This document shows positions 34,684-42,956 of a stretch of DNA of 64,000 nucleotides, in pieces (the first letter of the stretch is position 1; each line of letters opens with the position of its first letter). The DNA comes from Flavobacteriales bacterium UBA7878. GTDB lineage: Bacteria; Bacteroidota; Bacteroidia; Flavobacteriales; Schleiferiaceae. Location: positions 10,515 through 74,514 of the forward strand of contig DLRW01000022.1 of NCBI GenBank assembly GCA_002501205.1. The letters are read 5' to 3'. Made by a program: the position numbers and the translations under genes. The notes below the pieces were generated by a model. It saw nothing but the letters and a program-made list of their open reading frames with translations, was not told the DNA's origin and did no database searches.

Positions 34684-35447
34684 AGCTTATAAAAGACTTG
34701 CAGGCTTAGTAAATGCCCTCCATTATAAGAAGGATTGAAACGCTCAGTTTGGAAGTATTCCCACTGGTACATCAAACGAATTTGATTGCCATTGCTGCGA
34801 TGCCAGATCAGGCTGTGGCGAAGATCAGTCTGCCAGGTGTCGCCCCAAAAATGATGTCCGCGATCGGCAATCTCGCCACTACTATATTGTCGAATATAAT
34901 TAGGTCTTAAAATATAGGTGCCAAAGGGAATATTCCATTCGCTTTGCCAGGACCAATGCCAATCTCTACCGAATATTTTCGTGATTCTGCTATAGGTATA
35001 AGCCAAGCTCGGGCCATAGCCGAAGAAGCCACTAAAGCTTTGGGCGCTATTATTATACTGATTGTGGGTACGGAGGATGAAGATGTTTTGACTACAGAGT
35101 CCCGCCAGAATTTGATGCTTCCCTTTTTCATGCACTCGATAGCGCAGACTGTAATGGCCTCGAAAACCCAGGCTGGTGGTCCGGCTAATTTGATCAGGAT
35201 AGTTAGCGGGCTTTTGCCATCCTCCCAAACCACTGATGTCTAAATTATTCATCCAATGGCCCTTATAGGTATGCCAGCCCAGTGCTAAATTACCGGATAA
35301 ACCGCGATAGGTATTGGGGGAGATGTAATCGTCTTTAAACTGATCGAGGCTACCGCCTAGGGCAAACCATAAATAATCACCCTCTAGTCTTTCCTGTGCC
35401 TGAGCACTGTAGCAAAGGAGGAAAAGCAAAGGGGCGAAATACTTCAT
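34680..35447 (-). CDS. Predicted outer-membrane beta-barrel protein
   Basis: A 255-residue protein with a signal peptide (LLFLLCYSAQAQ) and many alternating amphipathic strands with aromatic girdles (YLWFALGGSLDQF, LALGWHTYKGHWMNNLDISGLGGW, LRYRVHEKGKHQILAGL), ending in a strand with terminal Leu (LLSLQVFYKL). The composition suits an outer-membrane barrel of 10-12 strands. No family recognised. It overlaps its neighbours by 4 bp on both sides (DUF2141 upstream, S41 downstream), showing tight co-expression. Confidence 0.75.
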   Translation of the reverse strand: MKYFAPLLFLLCYSAQAQERLEGDYLWFALGGSLDQFKDDYISPNTYRGLSGNLALGWHTYKGHWMNNLDISGLGGWQKPANYPDQISRTTSLGFRGHYSLRYRVHEKGKHQILAGLCSQNIFILRTHNQYNNSAQSFSGFFGYGPSLAYTYSRITKIFGRDWHWSWQSEWNIPFGTYILRPNYIRQYSSGEIADRGHHFWGDTWQTDLRHSLIWHRSNGNQIRLMYQWEYFQTERFNPSYNGGHLLSLQVFYKL

Positions 35448-35833
35448 TTCAAACGGAGGCTGATGGTTTTAGCCGTTTTAAGTTCAAAAAGTTGATCCGC
35501 TAAATCGGGCGGACCAAAAGTGCCACGAACATTATTGCTGAAAGCATAAATTTCAGTTGGCAGACCGGCAAAATTGCGGTCGATCTCATCATTGTTATTG
35601 GCATCGTGGAAACAAGCAATGGCATAGGTGCCAGGGGCGAGTTCCAGTTGAATAAGTTCGGGAATCTCATCTACCTTTTGACTGTATTTGAGGATGATCT
35701 CACCTTGGGTATTTTTTACCCGCAGCATAATTTTTCCTTCAATACGTTCCAAGCCTTCAATCTTAATGCTCAATTTTTCCTTTTGAGCCAGGCTTAAAAA
35801 GGGAATTAAAATCAGAAAAAGAAGTGCACGCAT
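35444..35833 (-). CDS. DUF2141 domain-containing exported protein
   Basis: A 129-residue protein: signal peptide (LLFLILIPFLSLAQ) and a DUF2141 domain, an Ig-like sandwich with the typical segments KIMLRVKNTQGE, LAPGTYAIACFHDANNNDEID and LPTEIYAFSNNVRG. The acidic DANNNDEID loop looks like a calcium site. The role of DUF2141 proteins is unknown. It starts 2 bp after the stop of the sorting-domain gene and overlaps the barrel gene. Confidence 0.9.
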   Translation of the reverse strand: MRALLFLILIPFLSLAQKEKLSIKIEGLERIEGKIMLRVKNTQGEIILKYSQKVDEIPELIQLELAPGTYAIACFHDANNNDEIDRNFAGLPTEIYAFSNNVRGTFGPPDLADQLFELKTAKTISLRLK

Positions 35834-35835
35834 GT

Positions 35836-36252
35836 TTAGCGAATAAGAACCACCGAACCCTGTTTGTTGTACTTAACGGGATCCGCTTTGCTATTGTTGT
35901 AATTTACCATTTCAGCACTAAGCTTAAAGAGGTAAACACCTTGCTGCAAATCTTCATTTTCGAATCTTCCGTCCCAGGCTTTTTCGGCGTCAATGCTATT
36001 GCTTTGGTAGACCATCCGTCCCCAGCGATCAAAAACCTGTAGGGAGAATTTTACTAGTTCGCAGTTTTCACTGATGCGTAGCTCAAAGCGATCGTTGATA
36101 TTATCGCCATTAGGAGTAAAAGCATTGGGAATGTACAAGGGGCACAAAGCAGAATTAGAAGCACTGGAACCAGTTCCATGAGGAGATTGGGCCCAAGCCG
36201 ATCCCAGGCCGAAGCCCAAGAAAAGTACTGCTATGTAGATATATTTCCGCAT
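35836..36252 (-). CDS. Minimal T9SS type B sorting-domain protein (CHU_C)
   Basis: A 138-residue protein that is almost only signal peptide (IYIAVLFLGFGLGSAWAQ) plus a gliding-motility-associated C-terminal domain (IPNAFTPNGDNINDRFEL, VFDRWGRMVYQSN, WDGRFENEDLQQGVYLFKL). Type B domains normally sit at the end of very large adhesins; here only about 20 residues of linker precede it. The domain appears intact. The ATG at 36252 is favoured over the frame start at 36294 because a perfect promoter (TTG, 21 bp, TACATTTG) lies in between. First gene of the unit that continues into DUF2141, barrel and S41 protease. Confidence 0.88.
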   Translation of the reverse strand: MRKYIYIAVLFLGFGLGSAWAQSPHGTGSSASNSALCPLYIPNAFTPNGDNINDRFELRISENCELVKFSLQVFDRWGRMVYQSNSIDAEKAWDGRFENEDLQQGVYLFKLSAEMVNYNNSKADPVKYNKQGSVVLIR

Positions 36253-36262
36253 ACTAATTTCC

Positions 36263-36294
36263 CAAATGTAGTTTTTTCCTCTCAATCTGCCCAA
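36263..36294 (-). promoter_or_regulatory. Promoter of the CHU_C-DUF2141-barrel-S41 unit
   Basis: On the minus strand TTG (36292-36294) and TACATTTG (36263-36270) are separated by 21 bp, a perfect -7 match. It ends 10 bp upstream of the ATG at 36252. It gives the last four genes of the exported-protein run their own transcription start. Confidence 0.65.
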
Positions 36295-36343
36295 GATGCT
36301 TAGTTCAACCTGCGACTTATTGAGTGAAGGTGCACTTCATTGA

Positions 36344-37600
36344 TTAATCGAAATCCAAAGTAAGCTTATAGCGCATAATCCGGCCATTGCCAGCATCTGC
36401 TACATACACGATTTGATTAAAGTAAGCAACTGCCACCGGATCATTAAATTGCATCAGTCCACCGCCAGTGCCACCAAAGCTGGTTTTTACAAAGCGATCT
36501 ACCCCAGCCGCAGCGGGAGGACGAACCCCTTCGAATCCGGTAAAGGAGAATTGATACAGAGAGTCGGTTTCTCGATCTACCACAAAGAGGTATTGGGTTC
36601 CATCGCCAGCATAGGTGATGTCGGTCGGTTGACGGAACTTGTTGGGTGAATTGATAAAGCCATCCGCCTGACTGGTATCTCCCGAAGCTAAAATGCGAGG
36701 ACGGTATTCAGCTCCAAATTCGGTTTCGGCAAATTCGATGTACTGCACCTTCAAGGCATTGTCTTCTTCCAGAGAAGTGTAGAGGAAATCACTGCTGGTT
36801 TGTGCTCCAAATTGTGGAGGTTGAGTAAGAGTAGTGATACCTGAGGGATGCTCAAAAAAGTCGTTGAAAAAGCCAGAAGCAGTTTGTACCGAAATAGGCG
36901 AGATCAATACATCATCATTACCAAAATAAAGTACGGCATCATTAGGTCCTAGCGGGCCACTGCTTACTTCTGGGTTATTGGGATCGGGATCCGGATTACG
37001 CACATATTGGCGACTCACATAATATTGATTATTACGTAAAGGATCCTGGCTGTTGCCAATGATACCAATATTATTGAAGCGGACAAAATCGTTGGTACGA
37101 CGCACCGGATTACTCTGGGTATAGTAAAAAGGATGCACGATCTTGTTTACGATCCGGGCATTGCTAATCGCATAGCCACCGGTTCCTACCATTCTTAGAC
37201 GGTAGATGGTAGAGAAAGTCAATAAGGTGTCGCCATTGCCTGAATTGTAAAGGGAGTCTGAGGTGCCGATTACCAATAGATCAAAACGACGATCTTGAAT
37301 AACACTGCGAGCGCCTGGAACCGACTTACGTCCGAGGATGCGACCAGACTCATCCATGGCTACTACCTCTTCGCTGCCTTCATCCACTACATAGATCAAT
37401 CCATCGAAACCGGCGCATACATCGCTGGGGCGTTCAAAGTCACTAAGGATGGGGAGAATGGGAACGTAGGCAATTTCGCGAACGCTATTGTCTGGCGGTA
37501 CATCGATAAAATCGAGATCGGTTTTTTTACCCAGGTAATCTTCGCAAGAAACCAGGGCCAGCGCTGAAATCAAAATACTGAATAAGACAGACTTTTTCAT
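36344..37600 (-). CDS. Beta-propeller (NHL-like) lipoprotein
   Basis: A 418-residue predicted lipoprotein (LISALALVSC, Cys at residue 19). Several NHL-like blades can be seen: FERPSDVCAGFDGLIYVVDEGSEEVVAMD, NKFRQPTDITYAGDGTQYLFVVDRETDSLYQF, and MQFNDPVAVAYFNQIVYVADAGNGRIMRY. A long insertion with acidic loops interrupts the propeller. Such propellers bind proteins or glycans; no catalytic residues are evident. The start overlaps the stop of the PorV/PorQ-family gene by 4 bp, so it is translated together with the barrel and TonB receptor. Confidence 0.85.
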   Translation of the reverse strand: MKKSVLFSILISALALVSCEDYLGKKTDLDFIDVPPDNSVREIAYVPILPILSDFERPSDVCAGFDGLIYVVDEGSEEVVAMDESGRILGRKSVPGARSVIQDRRFDLLVIGTSDSLYNSGNGDTLLTFSTIYRLRMVGTGGYAISNARIVNKIVHPFYYTQSNPVRRTNDFVRFNNIGIIGNSQDPLRNNQYYVSRQYVRNPDPDPNNPEVSSGPLGPNDAVLYFGNDDVLISPISVQTASGFFNDFFEHPSGITTLTQPPQFGAQTSSDFLYTSLEEDNALKVQYIEFAETEFGAEYRPRILASGDTSQADGFINSPNKFRQPTDITYAGDGTQYLFVVDRETDSLYQFSFTGFEGVRPPAAAGVDRFVKTSFGGTGGGLMQFNDPVAVAYFNQIVYVADAGNGRIMRYKLTLDFD

Positions 37601-38610
37601 GAGCGGTCAGCGATTTTTAAGATTTGAAAACGTAATCCAATGCTGTGTTGCATGCCAATAAAGTTGGTAGGATTGGCAGCATAATCGATATAAAAAGGAT
37701 GCTGTCCTAAGCGACTGCGCACTCCAATTCCGAAAGTGGGAATATGACGGTGACGCACGCTAATACGGTAACCAGCACGGGCGTAGAAAATCTCTTTCCA
37801 ATGGTATTCAATTCCGGCAGAATAGTTCTCGGCATTGTCATTGGGATGATTCAATTGTAAGGCGGTCAATAAGCTGTGATCCCCTTTCTTCCAGGGCACC
37901 ATGCTAATTCCTAATTTGAAGATGGTGGGAACCACATTGGCTTCCAGGCCAATTCCGGTACTGCGGTTAAATGTGGTGGGGATATCGCCATCACTACCCA
38001 AAGAGGAATTACCGCCGAAGTTCTGTACCATGGCCGCAAATTTCAAGTCGCGAAAATCCGTGCGGTACAAGAAGGCCAGGTCTACCGTGGCATTGCTATT
38101 GTGGAAACCGGCCACACCTTCGTAAATATATTTTACACTAACTGCAGCGCTAAATAAGGCGGAAAGCTGACGAGCATAGGTGGCACCTACCGCGATGTTG
38201 GCCACCGAAACCTGACGACCGGTACCCATAGGTTGAAATTCGGTCCGCTCTTCCATGTCGCCCGAGTTCAATGCATTAATGCTAAAACTCAAGGTGCTGG
38301 TGCGATCCTTCATAGGGATGTTAGCGGCAGCGAAAGATTGGTTTACCCCACCACCTAAAAAGAGGTGACTCAAGGCATAGCTAGTCGATTTCAATTCGGT
38401 TAGAGCCGCTGGGTTGTTCATTACCGAGTATGCATCACCTTCCAGGGCCAAGCTGGTACCAGCTAAACCTAAAGAGCGGGTGCTCATATCGTTCTTTAAA
38501 AAGCTCAAGGCTGAAAGTCCTGCTCGCTCCCCACCGTAATTAGGTAGGATTTGAGCTGTGGCTGAAAAGCTACACAGGAGGGCAAAGAGGTATAGTGCTA
38601 ATTTCTTCAT
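37597..38610 (-). CDS. PorV/PorQ family outer-membrane protein
   Basis: A 337-residue FadL-like barrel of the PorV/PorQ family: signal peptide (LALYLFALLCSFSATAQ), then ALSFLKNDMSTRSLGLAGTSLALEGDAYSVMNNPAAL, the N-terminal hatch typical of the family, followed by about 14 strands. PorV carries cargo from the T9SS translocon to the cell-surface attachment complex; PorQ is a paralog in that complex. This copy is coded apart from the core T9SS genes, 3 bp downstream of a TonB-dependent receptor, so a dedicated carrier for neighbouring cargo is plausible. True PorV orthology cannot be decided from sequence reading. Confidence 0.88.
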   Translation of the reverse strand: MKKLALYLFALLCSFSATAQILPNYGGERAGLSALSFLKNDMSTRSLGLAGTSLALEGDAYSVMNNPAALTELKSTSYALSHLFLGGGVNQSFAAANIPMKDRTSTLSFSINALNSGDMEERTEFQPMGTGRQVSVANIAVGATYARQLSALFSAAVSVKYIYEGVAGFHNSNATVDLAFLYRTDFRDLKFAAMVQNFGGNSSLGSDGDIPTTFNRSTGIGLEANVVPTIFKLGISMVPWKKGDHSLLTALQLNHPNDNAENYSAGIEYHWKEIFYARAGYRISVRHRHIPTFGIGVRSRLGQHPFYIDYAANPTNFIGMQHSIGLRFQILKIADRS

Positions 38611-38613
38611 CTC

Positions 38614-41457
38614 CTAAAAGCGAAATTCGATTCCGTATAAAATTTGTCGAGGGGCCAGATATCTTGCCGGATTGCGAGGATCTACACCGCTTTCCTGGGG
38701 TCCGCTGTAACGTGGATCGCGCCAGGTAATCGGTACATTATCTCCGTATTCGTAAGCTTCACCCGTAACCGGATTTATGATTTGAGAATTTTTGGCATTG
38801 GCCAGGTTTCGGATTTCCACACTGAGGGAAACACCTTTACCACGCTTCATACCCAAAGGTAGATTATAGCTTAATTTCAAATCGATATTATGCCAGGGCT
38901 TGGCTTGATTTTGCAAATACTGATCAACGACAGGCTCATAGATAGGACGGCCTAATTCGTTGGTGCGCGTTAATTGCTGTGGAGTGTAGCGGAAACCTGA
39001 GGTAAATTGATAGGAAAGGAAGGCACTAAAGCCGGTCCAGTCCATCCCTAAGATTGGAAGGGTGCTATCCGGTGCAAAGATGATCCCGGTATTGATGTTC
39101 CAGGGGCGGTCGAAAGCCAAATACTGCTCACGACTTAAAGATACCTCTCCGTTTTGTTCAATCTGTAAGCTGGATTCGCGGGCTGAGTTCGATTTACCAC
39201 GAGCTACCTGATAGCCAATATTGGCAAAGCTGTTTAAATAGCGACCAATACGGTAATTAAGTCCTAATTCTACTCCGTAGATATTGGCATAATCCTGATT
39301 GATGTAGAAGTTCTTGGTGGTAGGACGACCCGTTTGATCCGCCACAATTACCCGGCGGGATACGATATAATCGAAACGGTTATTGTTAAAGGCGGTAAGG
39401 CTCATGGCTAAATCCTTGTTTAATTTGGATTTCAATCCAATCTCGTAGCTCACATTCACCTCTGGATCCAAATCAGGGTTACCCAAGCTAGCCAGGAAAG
39501 AGCGATCCTGATAGGTAGGATCTAATCCGGCATAAATAAAACGCGGGTGTGGCAAACGCATGCTGTGCCCGTAGTTAAAGTAGAGCACATTGTTCTCCGT
39601 AACCGGGAAGCTCACATTAATTTTAGGCAATAAACGGGCTTTCCACCGCAGGCCAAATACTTCGCTGGTTTTAGCGAGGTAATCTTCGCGTACCTGATCA
39701 ATAACCGGAGCGCTGGGATCGTTTACAGCATCATCCACAAATTTACCGGGAGCCCACATGTTTAAGCGTAAACCAAGAGTGGCAATGATCCCTTTATAGC
39801 TAATGCGATCTTGAACAAATAAGCCGGTTTCAATGGGGTTTACAGACCAGATATCATTACTGGAACCAATACTTACTGATTGAGTGTAGGTACTATCGTT
39901 TATCTTAATCGGGGCACCTACCCAAGGACGGGTAACATCTACCCATTGGTATTCGGTAAAAGTGTTTTGGAGCCCGAAGCTTAACTCATGTTGTTTATTG
40001 TCCGGTATCCAGGTGGCTTTACCATTTACGCTGTACTCTTCTACATAGTGATCGTGCCAGGTAGGAGTGATACCGCCGTTATTGATTAATCCATTACCAA
40101 CCGAAACGTAGTAAATACCGCGGGGATCGCCTGGATTAAAAATGTCAATGGGTGAGGAGATAATGTGCTGCTCATCTAATATCTGATCCACCGTTTCCGT
40201 GCGGAAAGGACGACCATTGGCATCAGCGCGTAAATTGGTAAATAAGCGACCTACTGAAACACTCAGTCCCCAGTTTTTAGTGATAAGATGATTGAGGTTT
40301 AAGGCCGTTAAATTGGAGTGATGCGTATAGGTAGTGGCATTGTCCAAATTATTGCTGCGGTTGTATTGGAAACCGGGGGTTAAGATGGCATCAAAACCTA
40401 CAATTTGCAGGGTACGGGTATTCTGGTTGATGTTCAGCGAATGCTGATTGGTTAAGGTCAATTTGGTGCCAGAGCGAAGCTTATAGGCCAGCTTAATGGT
40501 ATTGGTGTAGGAATTGGTATAGCGCGGTGCCCAAAATTCGGGATTGGCACTAAAGAGTGAACTTTCCAACTGATCGGCGGTAGCTCCGAAATATTCGTCG
40601 GTCATATAGGCCGAGATACTGGCAAAGAGCGTCAGTTTTTTTTGAGTGCCGGGAATAGGAGAACCGACATTCAGTTCGAAGCGATCGGTATTAAAGCTAC
40701 TGGCGATATCGGAATTTCCAAGGTTATCGCGTTGATAGCGACCGCTAATTTGGAATTTCTCACCTCCCTCGCGGATGCGGGTATTCACAACCCCGGAGCT
40801 ACCTCCACCAAATTCGGCACCTACACCACCGGTAATGAGGTCTACGCTGGCTACGGAGCTGGAATTTACATCCACACCAAAACCGGTACCGGCCAGTGGA
40901 TCCTGGGCAGAAATACCATCAACAATGTACTCGGTTTCGTACACCCGAGCACCACGAATTTGCAAACCATCCTGGGTTTTAATTACCCCGGCTTGCATTT
41001 GCAGTACTTCCTGCACATCACGCACATTCATCTGCGAGATTTGCTCCTGGCTGATGGTTACTTCACTGCTGGCTTTCTCAAGGCTAATTTGTTCCTTCTT
41101 ACCAACAATGGTTACCTCATTGAGGGATTCGCGTTGTTCACGTAATTCGATATTGAGCACTTTGCTTTCGCCGGGTTCAAAGGAGATCCCGGTAAAGAGC
41201 TTGGTTTCATAACCAATAAACTGAACCTTAATGGTGTAATCCTGAGCCTTAATGCCATTAATTACATAGTTACCATTAATATCGGCCGCGGCACCCAAAT
41301 AGGTTCCTACTAAAAGCACATTGGCACCGGGTAAGGTTTCCCCGCTTTTAGCATCGGTGATTACCCCACTTAAGGAGGCTTTTTCTTCGCTTTGAGCCTG
41401 GAGGCTGAGGCCTAAAAACAGAAAGGCCAGAAGACGGTAAAGGAGCTTAGAATTCAT
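38614..41457 (-). CDS. TonB-dependent receptor with carboxypeptidase-like regulatory domain
   Basis: A 947-residue outer-membrane receptor. After a signal peptide (LLYRLLAFLFLGLSLQAQ) comes a CarboxypepD_reg-like Ig domain (SGVITDAKSGETLPGANVLLVGTYLGAA), then a plug (ISQEQISQMNVRDVQEVLQMQAGVI, RGARVYETEYIVDGISAQDP, GVGAEFGGGSSGVVNTRIREG) and a 22-strand barrel ending in an aromatic strand (RQILYGIEFRF). No SusD-like partner follows, so it is not a classical SusCD pair; substrate unknown. The ATG at 41457 is favoured by the signal peptide; one 15 bp further out is possible. It overlaps the upstream lipoprotein gene by about 11 bp. Confidence 0.93.
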   Translation of the reverse strand: MNSKLLYRLLAFLFLGLSLQAQSEEKASLSGVITDAKSGETLPGANVLLVGTYLGAAADINGNYVINGIKAQDYTIKVQFIGYETKLFTGISFEPGESKVLNIELREQRESLNEVTIVGKKEQISLEKASSEVTISQEQISQMNVRDVQEVLQMQAGVIKTQDGLQIRGARVYETEYIVDGISAQDPLAGTGFGVDVNSSSVASVDLITGGVGAEFGGGSSGVVNTRIREGGEKFQISGRYQRDNLGNSDIASSFNTDRFELNVGSPIPGTQKKLTLFASISAYMTDEYFGATADQLESSLFSANPEFWAPRYTNSYTNTIKLAYKLRSGTKLTLTNQHSLNINQNTRTLQIVGFDAILTPGFQYNRSNNLDNATTYTHHSNLTALNLNHLITKNWGLSVSVGRLFTNLRADANGRPFRTETVDQILDEQHIISSPIDIFNPGDPRGIYYVSVGNGLINNGGITPTWHDHYVEEYSVNGKATWIPDNKQHELSFGLQNTFTEYQWVDVTRPWVGAPIKINDSTYTQSVSIGSSNDIWSVNPIETGLFVQDRISYKGIIATLGLRLNMWAPGKFVDDAVNDPSAPVIDQVREDYLAKTSEVFGLRWKARLLPKINVSFPVTENNVLYFNYGHSMRLPHPRFIYAGLDPTYQDRSFLASLGNPDLDPEVNVSYEIGLKSKLNKDLAMSLTAFNNNRFDYIVSRRVIVADQTGRPTTKNFYINQDYANIYGVELGLNYRIGRYLNSFANIGYQVARGKSNSARESSLQIEQNGEVSLSREQYLAFDRPWNINTGIIFAPDSTLPILGMDWTGFSAFLSYQFTSGFRYTPQQLTRTNELGRPIYEPVVDQYLQNQAKPWHNIDLKLSYNLPLGMKRGKGVSLSVEIRNLANAKNSQIINPVTGEAYEYGDNVPITWRDPRYSGPQESGVDPRNPARYLAPRQILYGIEFRF

Positions 41458-42904
41458 TATCGAAGATTTCACCGATTAATTGTTCAATAGCACCGGCATT
41501 CCGTTCAAAGCGATGAAGCTCCATACAGAAGAATACCTGAGAGATTTTTGAATTGCGACGACGAACGGCTGCTACTACTTGAGAGCTGCCATTCCATCCG
41601 CGGAAGCGGGTAATTTGAGCATAGTAAAAATCCTGAGCATCTGCAGAAGCCACCATGGGCACCACGCCAAACTCTACATTGGTAGGAGCTAGTTCAGGAT
41701 ATAAGGTGGTATCTACCAAATTAACCAAAGCCGAATCGGTTGTAATACGGGCTTGCGAACCTGGAACCGTTGATACCACGATATCGTCAATGGGGTAAAC
41801 GGAGCGAGATTCGCTCAGGTCTTGAGTGCTGGTTAATTGGGTGGTGAGGAAGTATTTACCACCATTATCCGTAAAGCGCTGAATTACCGGCGCCAGATAG
41901 TCGATAAGCGGTTTTTCATCGCCAGTAACCGAATTGCGGAAATTGGTGGAAGGCAGGTTTAAAAAGGCCTGCTGATATTGTTTGAAGATCAATTGAACGG
42001 TAGGGTCAAAATACTTGGGGAGATTCGCGCCTTGGGCATAGCCAAAGTTCAAGAGATCGTAGTTGAGATTATTGCTTTGCAGGTAAGCCTGGTACTGGTT
42101 TTTAATGCCGGCATTATGACCCGAAACCCAAAGCATGTTTACGCCACTGGTTTTAGGTCGGAAGTAGAAAACTTCGGAGGTATCCACATCGCTAATAGCA
42201 TCTGCAATGTCGATGGAGCGGATGTAAACGCGATTGGTGTCGTTTACTTTTAATCCGTTAATGTTGTAAGGTGCTGCGGCCGTTGATTGACCGTAATAGA
42301 TTTCAGCACTGGCTTCACCATTTTGAATGGAGGTATCGGCCAGGAAGGTGATGAGGTTTTGACCGCGGTCGATTTCAACCCAGTCGCCCTCATTGATTTT
42401 CATTTCTACCGCTTTTAGGGTATTGTCCCCATCGGGATCGGAGGCTTGCCAGAAAAAAGTGGCAGCAATAAAAGCAGTGTCAGATGGTCCACGATCGTCT
42501 AAGAAAGCCGCATCCGGCGGAGTGTTGATCAATGGAACTTTTAAGAAAGCCGGGCTGGGATCGATATTACCATCATTATCAATAGCACGAACGAAAAAGC
42601 TGATATCAGCAGAGTCCTGACCTGGAGGAATGTCAAAAAGAAAGATAGAATCTTGAGTAGTAGTATACTCCCAATTTTGATTGTCGAGCGATAGCTCGTA
42701 GCCGGAAATATAACCATCTCCATCGGTGCCATACCAGGTAAGGCTAACAGAGGAGTTTAAACGATTCTGACCGCTAAGGTTGATTGCTTCATAGCTGATG
42801 AAGGTATCAGGTAAGCCATTGCGATCAATTTCGCCTTTACGACAGCCTGCGATGAGCAAAACCGCGCTGAGGCCCCAAAGGATGGATTTTAATTTTCCCG
42901 GCAT
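41447..42904 (-). CDS. Lipoprotein with fibronectin/Ig-like repeats
   Basis: A 485-residue predicted lipoprotein (LSAVLLIAGC, Cys at residue 21). Residues 35-230 contain Ig/FN3-like modules (SVSLTWYGTDGDGYISGYELSLD, ISFFVRAIDNDGNIDPSP, ATFFWQASDPDGDN). The C-terminal half (about 250-485, starting VNMLWVSGHNAGIKNQYQAYL) looks like an alpha/beta domain resembling class I glutamine-amidotransferase-like folds, without clear catalytic residues. The start lies only about 10 bp past the T-run of a strong terminator, so expression depends on readthrough or a promoter inside the preceding gene. Partner of the TonB receptor downstream, with overlapping reading frames. Confidence 0.82.
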   Translation of the reverse strand: MPGKLKSILWGLSAVLLIAGCRKGEIDRNGLPDTFISYEAINLSGQNRLNSSVSLTWYGTDGDGYISGYELSLDNQNWEYTTTQDSIFLFDIPPGQDSADISFFVRAIDNDGNIDPSPAFLKVPLINTPPDAAFLDDRGPSDTAFIAATFFWQASDPDGDNTLKAVEMKINEGDWVEIDRGQNLITFLADTSIQNGEASAEIYYGQSTAAAPYNINGLKVNDTNRVYIRSIDIADAISDVDTSEVFYFRPKTSGVNMLWVSGHNAGIKNQYQAYLQSNNLNYDLLNFGYAQGANLPKYFDPTVQLIFKQYQQAFLNLPSTNFRNSVTGDEKPLIDYLAPVIQRFTDNGGKYFLTTQLTSTQDLSESRSVYPIDDIVVSTVPGSQARITTDSALVNLVDTTLYPELAPTNVEFGVVPMVASADAQDFYYAQITRFRGWNGSSQVVAAVRRRNSKISQVFFCMELHRFERNAGAIEQLIGEIFDNEF

Positions 42905-42922
42905 AGGAATGAAAATTAAAAA

Positions 42923-42948
42923 GGGAAGCCTCCCGCAGAAGGCTTCCC
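42923..42948 (-). terminator. Strong intrinsic terminator inside the exported-protein run
   Basis: Perfect 9-bp GC-rich stem GGGAAGCCT (42923-42931) and AGGCTTCCC (42940-42948) with an 8-nt loop, followed on the minus strand by TTTTTAATTTT. It stands 8 bp after the stop of the OB-fold gene and just before the lipoprotein start, so it should uncouple the three secreted-protein genes from the receptor genes. Confidence 0.85.
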
Positions 42949-42956
42949 CGAAATTA

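Noticed and set aside
38614..41457. SusC/SusD-type polysaccharide utilisation locus
   Set aside because: The receptor has no SusD-like lipoprotein next to it and no glycoside hydrolase is present; the neighbours are PorV/Q-like and T9SS cargo genes instead.
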